From: Bradyrhizobium sp. CSA112
GTDB lineage: Bacteria; Pseudomonadota; Alphaproteobacteria; Rhizobiales; Xanthobacteraceae
DNA: 64,000 nt
Assembly (NCBI RefSeq): GCF_029051645.1
Contig: NZ_JAACFS010000027.1
Location: 1 to 64,000 of the forward strand
Reading direction: 5' to 3'
Numbering within the stretch: the stretch's first letter is position 1; each line of letters begins with the position of its first letter. A program made the position numbers and the translations under genes. Positions 62,295 through 64,000 of the stretch are shown one piece after another. The notes under the pieces were generated by a model, which saw nothing but the letters and a program-made list of their open reading frames with translations, was not told the origin of the DNA and made no database searches.

Positions 62295-62836
62295 CGGAGC
62301 CGCCGAGCGTGCACATGCGCGCTGTCCTCGAGTCCGGCTACCGAAGATTCCAGGAACGTCTTCGCCGCCGCTTGGGCTCCGATGCCCTCGCAACCGAAGT
62401 TCTGCACGAGACCTGGCTGCGGGTCGGCCGTATGGGCGACGTCGGGTTGGTGCAGCGCCCGGAATCCTATCTCTTCCGCGTGGCGCTCAATGTTGCTGCG
62501 GATCGCAGGGAGGCTCACAGCCGCAAGCTGAGTGCGGCCGAAATCGAGACCTTGCGTCACATGATGGACGAGGTGCTCGATCCCGAGCGCATCGCCACGG
62601 CGCGGGCGGAAATGGCGGCGCTCGAAGGCGCGCTGAATGAATTGACGCCCCGCCGCAAGGCCATCTTCGTGCTCGCACGCGTTAGCGAAATGAAGCACGA
62701 GGACATCGCATTACGGTTTGGGATTTCGGCCCGGATGGTCGAAAAGGAGCTGCTCCATGCGCTGCGCCACTGTTCGCAGCGTTTGGACAGAAAGATGATC
62801 CGAAGGTTCGGTCCTGGCGCTCAGAAACGGTCTTAA
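62291..62836 (+). CDS. ECF sigma factor, FecI-like (cassette 3)
   Basis: 181 residues from ATG 62291. Region 2 contains LGSDALATEVLHETWLRVGRMG and SYLFRVALNVAADRREA. Region 4 contains LNELTPRRKAIFVLARVSEMKHEDIALRFGISARMVEKELLHAL. The tail RHCSQRLDRKMIRRFGPGAQKRS is shared with cassette 2. It is translationally coupled to the STN gene and followed after 8 bases by fecR. Its targets probably lie to the right of the window. Confidence 0.93.
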   Translation: MTEPPSVHMRAVLESGYRRFQERLRRRLGSDALATEVLHETWLRVGRMGDVGLVQRPESYLFRVALNVAADRREAHSRKLSAAEIETLRHMMDEVLDPERIATARAEMAALEGALNELTPRRKAIFVLARVSEMKHEDIALRFGISARMVEKELLHALRHCSQRLDRKMIRRFGPGAQKRS

Positions 62837-62844
62837 GGGGTGGG

Positions 62845-63828
62845 ATGAGCGAGGACGGGCCGACCATGAATGCCGATCGCAAGATGCTTGAGCGCGAAGC
62901 ACAGGAATGGCTGATCCGGCTGACTTCGGGCAGGGCCACGCCTGCCGACGCGCAGGCGCTCAAGCGTTGGTGTGCCCAAAGTAGAGCACACGCAGAAGCC
63001 TTCGCCGAAGCCAATTTGCTGTGGGAGAATCTGGGTCCGGTGGCGCATCGCTTGCCGAACGCGGACGTCTCGGGCCATGCCAATTCCAATCGACCGTTCG
63101 TCGGAAGACGTACGTTCCTGGGCGGAGCCGCAGCGGCATCGATCGCCGCCGTCGGTTACCTGGCGGTGCGCCCCCCGCTGGATCTGTGGCTGTCGGCTTA
63201 TGAACTTGCCGCCGACTACCGCACGAAAACCGGGGAACGGCGGCGGATATCGGTTGCGAACGGAGTCTCGATCGATCTGAACACGCGAAGCAGTCTCAAC
63301 GTCCGTCAGGAAGGCAACGAAGAGCGACTGGAACTCGTCTCGGGAGAGGCTGCGATCGCGACAGCACAGAAACTTCCCGTGCCACTCACCATCGCTGCCG
63401 CGGGCGGACAGATTCACGCGACCGACGCTCAGTACAATCTTCGGTGTGACGGACCGCGGGCAATCGTGACCTGTTATCGTGGTTCGGTCGGTATCGACTA
63501 TTCGGGACAATCCGTCACCCTGCGCGAAGGGCATCAAATCTCCTATGCGAACGGTGTGCTGGATGCCGCGGCTACCGTCGATCCAACCGTGGTGATGGCG
63601 TGGCGCGAAGGACAACTCGTGTTTCGACAAATGCCCCTGTCACAGGTCGTGTATGAGGTCAACCGGTACAGATCGGGACGCATCATCCTGATGAACGAAG
63701 CGCTCGGCCGCCGTCTCGTCGAGGCACGGATTCCGCTTGACCAGATTGACGAACTGATCGTCTTGGTCCGCGAGGCCTATGGCGCGCAGATAACGTTGCT
63801 TCCCGGCGGGGTTGTGGTCCTCTCCTGA
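62845..63828 (+). CDS. FecR-type anti-sigma factor (cassette 3)
   Basis: 327 residues. The N-terminal sigma-binding part (EREAQEWLIRLTSGRATPADAQALKRWCAQSRAHAEAF) is followed by RRTFLGGAAAASIAAVGYLAV from Arg88-Arg89, again a Tat-like signal-anchor. The FecR domain (LAADYRTKTGERRRISVANGVSIDLNTRSSLN, LVSGEAAI) and the C-terminal STN-like region (FRQMPLSQVVYEVNRYRSGRIILMN...LPGGVVVLS) complete the protein. It closes a compact three-gene cassette. A 120-base gap follows before the presumed next gene. Confidence 0.92.
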   Translation: MSEDGPTMNADRKMLEREAQEWLIRLTSGRATPADAQALKRWCAQSRAHAEAFAEANLLWENLGPVAHRLPNADVSGHANSNRPFVGRRTFLGGAAAASIAAVGYLAVRPPLDLWLSAYELAADYRTKTGERRRISVANGVSIDLNTRSSLNVRQEGNEERLELVSGEAAIATAQKLPVPLTIAAAGGQIHATDAQYNLRCDGPRAIVTCYRGSVGIDYSGQSVTLREGHQISYANGVLDAAATVDPTVVMAWREGQLVFRQMPLSQVVYEVNRYRSGRIILMNEALGRRLVEARIPLDQIDELIVLVREAYGAQITLLPGGVVVLS

Positions 63829-63949
63829 ACACGGCCTTGGAGCGCGAGACCTACCGGTTGCCCCATTTCTCATGAATTTTTTGTGACGCGGTTCAGTCCT
63901 TCGGCTCCTTAATCGGTCTTAGGGGCAACAACGAAGGGACGAGGCGTGG

Positions 63950-64000
63950 ATGTATTCGCGAATTCGCGACAGGCGATGCTTTGGCGGCTTTCAGGCCGTC
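63950..64000 (+). CDS. Possible start of the cassette 3 target gene (partial)
   Basis: A purine-rich stretch (GAAGGGACGAGG) precedes an ATG at 63950 that opens MYSRIRDRRCFGGFQAV up to the edge. By position after STN-sigma-fecR it could be the target of cassette 3, for example another exoprotein or a TonB-dependent receptor. Seventeen codons are too few to tell, and the frame from GTG 63946 is also possible. Confidence 0.25.
   Translation, partial: MYSRIRDRRCFGGFQAV

Overview
The window looks like chromosomal DNA of a GC-rich alphaproteobacterium, most likely from the Rhizobiales (a Bradyrhizobium-like genome is my best guess). Reasons are the codon use, the Irr/ICE-like palindromes in front of iron genes, and the relatives I recognise for the surface-signalling and exoprotein genes. 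This placement is inferred and no rRNA or housekeeping marker is present. I see no tRNA, rRNA or CRISPR array.

Region 1 (1-29.1 kb) is a hydroxamate siderophore locus. It holds the 3' end of one NRPS gene (A-T) and a second, 5476-residue NRPS with architecture C-A-T-E, C-A-T-E, C-A-T, C-A-T-TE. Next come an HSL-type alpha/beta hydrolase, a Tat-exported FhuD-like binding protein and a fused FhuB-like permease. On the opposite strand lie a FhuC-like ATPase and a siderophore-interacting flavoreductase. The locus ends with a PvdE-like cyclic-peptide ABC exporter, a GNAT hydroxyornithine acyltransferase, an ornithine N5-monooxygenase and a 4'-phosphopantetheinyl transferase. Together these cover monomer tailoring (L-Orn to N5-acyl-N5-hydroxy-Orn), carrier-protein activation, peptide assembly, export, re-uptake and iron release. 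Two adenylation domains of the large NRPS have the same pocket residues and resemble pyoverdine hydroxyornithine domains; two others (one per NRPS gene) read as glycine. The outer-membrane receptor is not in the window. Three promoter regions of this locus carry ICE-like palindromes.

Region 2 (29.1-30.2 kb) holds one unrecognised gene and a decayed IS3-family transposase tail, which separates the siderophore locus from the next island.

Region 3 (30.2-64 kb) is an unusual surface-signalling and two-partner-secretion island. It contains a TpsB transporter and a 3879-residue FHA-like TpsA exoprotein. Between them lie an ExbB homologue fused to an N-terminal DUF2341/LamG-like ectodomain, ExbD, TonB, a Porin_5-type porin, a coiled-coil periplasmic protein, a SurA/PpiC-like isomerase, a YbjN-like protein, a lytic transglycosylase and small secreted proteins. 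Three cassettes of [STN + TonB_C periplasmic protein]-[ECF sigma]-[FecR] surround these genes; a second TonB gene sits inside the first. No TonB-dependent receptor barrel is present, so the STN signalling domain has been uncoupled from a receptor. Seven TonB_C-like domains occur in this island, five of them on proteins without an obvious membrane anchor. The layout recalls the PUMA3 (VreA-VreI-VreR) / PdtA-PdtB locus of Pseudomonas aeruginosa as I remember it, but it is expanded. This island is the best candidate for a poorly described system. The window ends just after the third FecR, probably at the start of that cassette's target gene.
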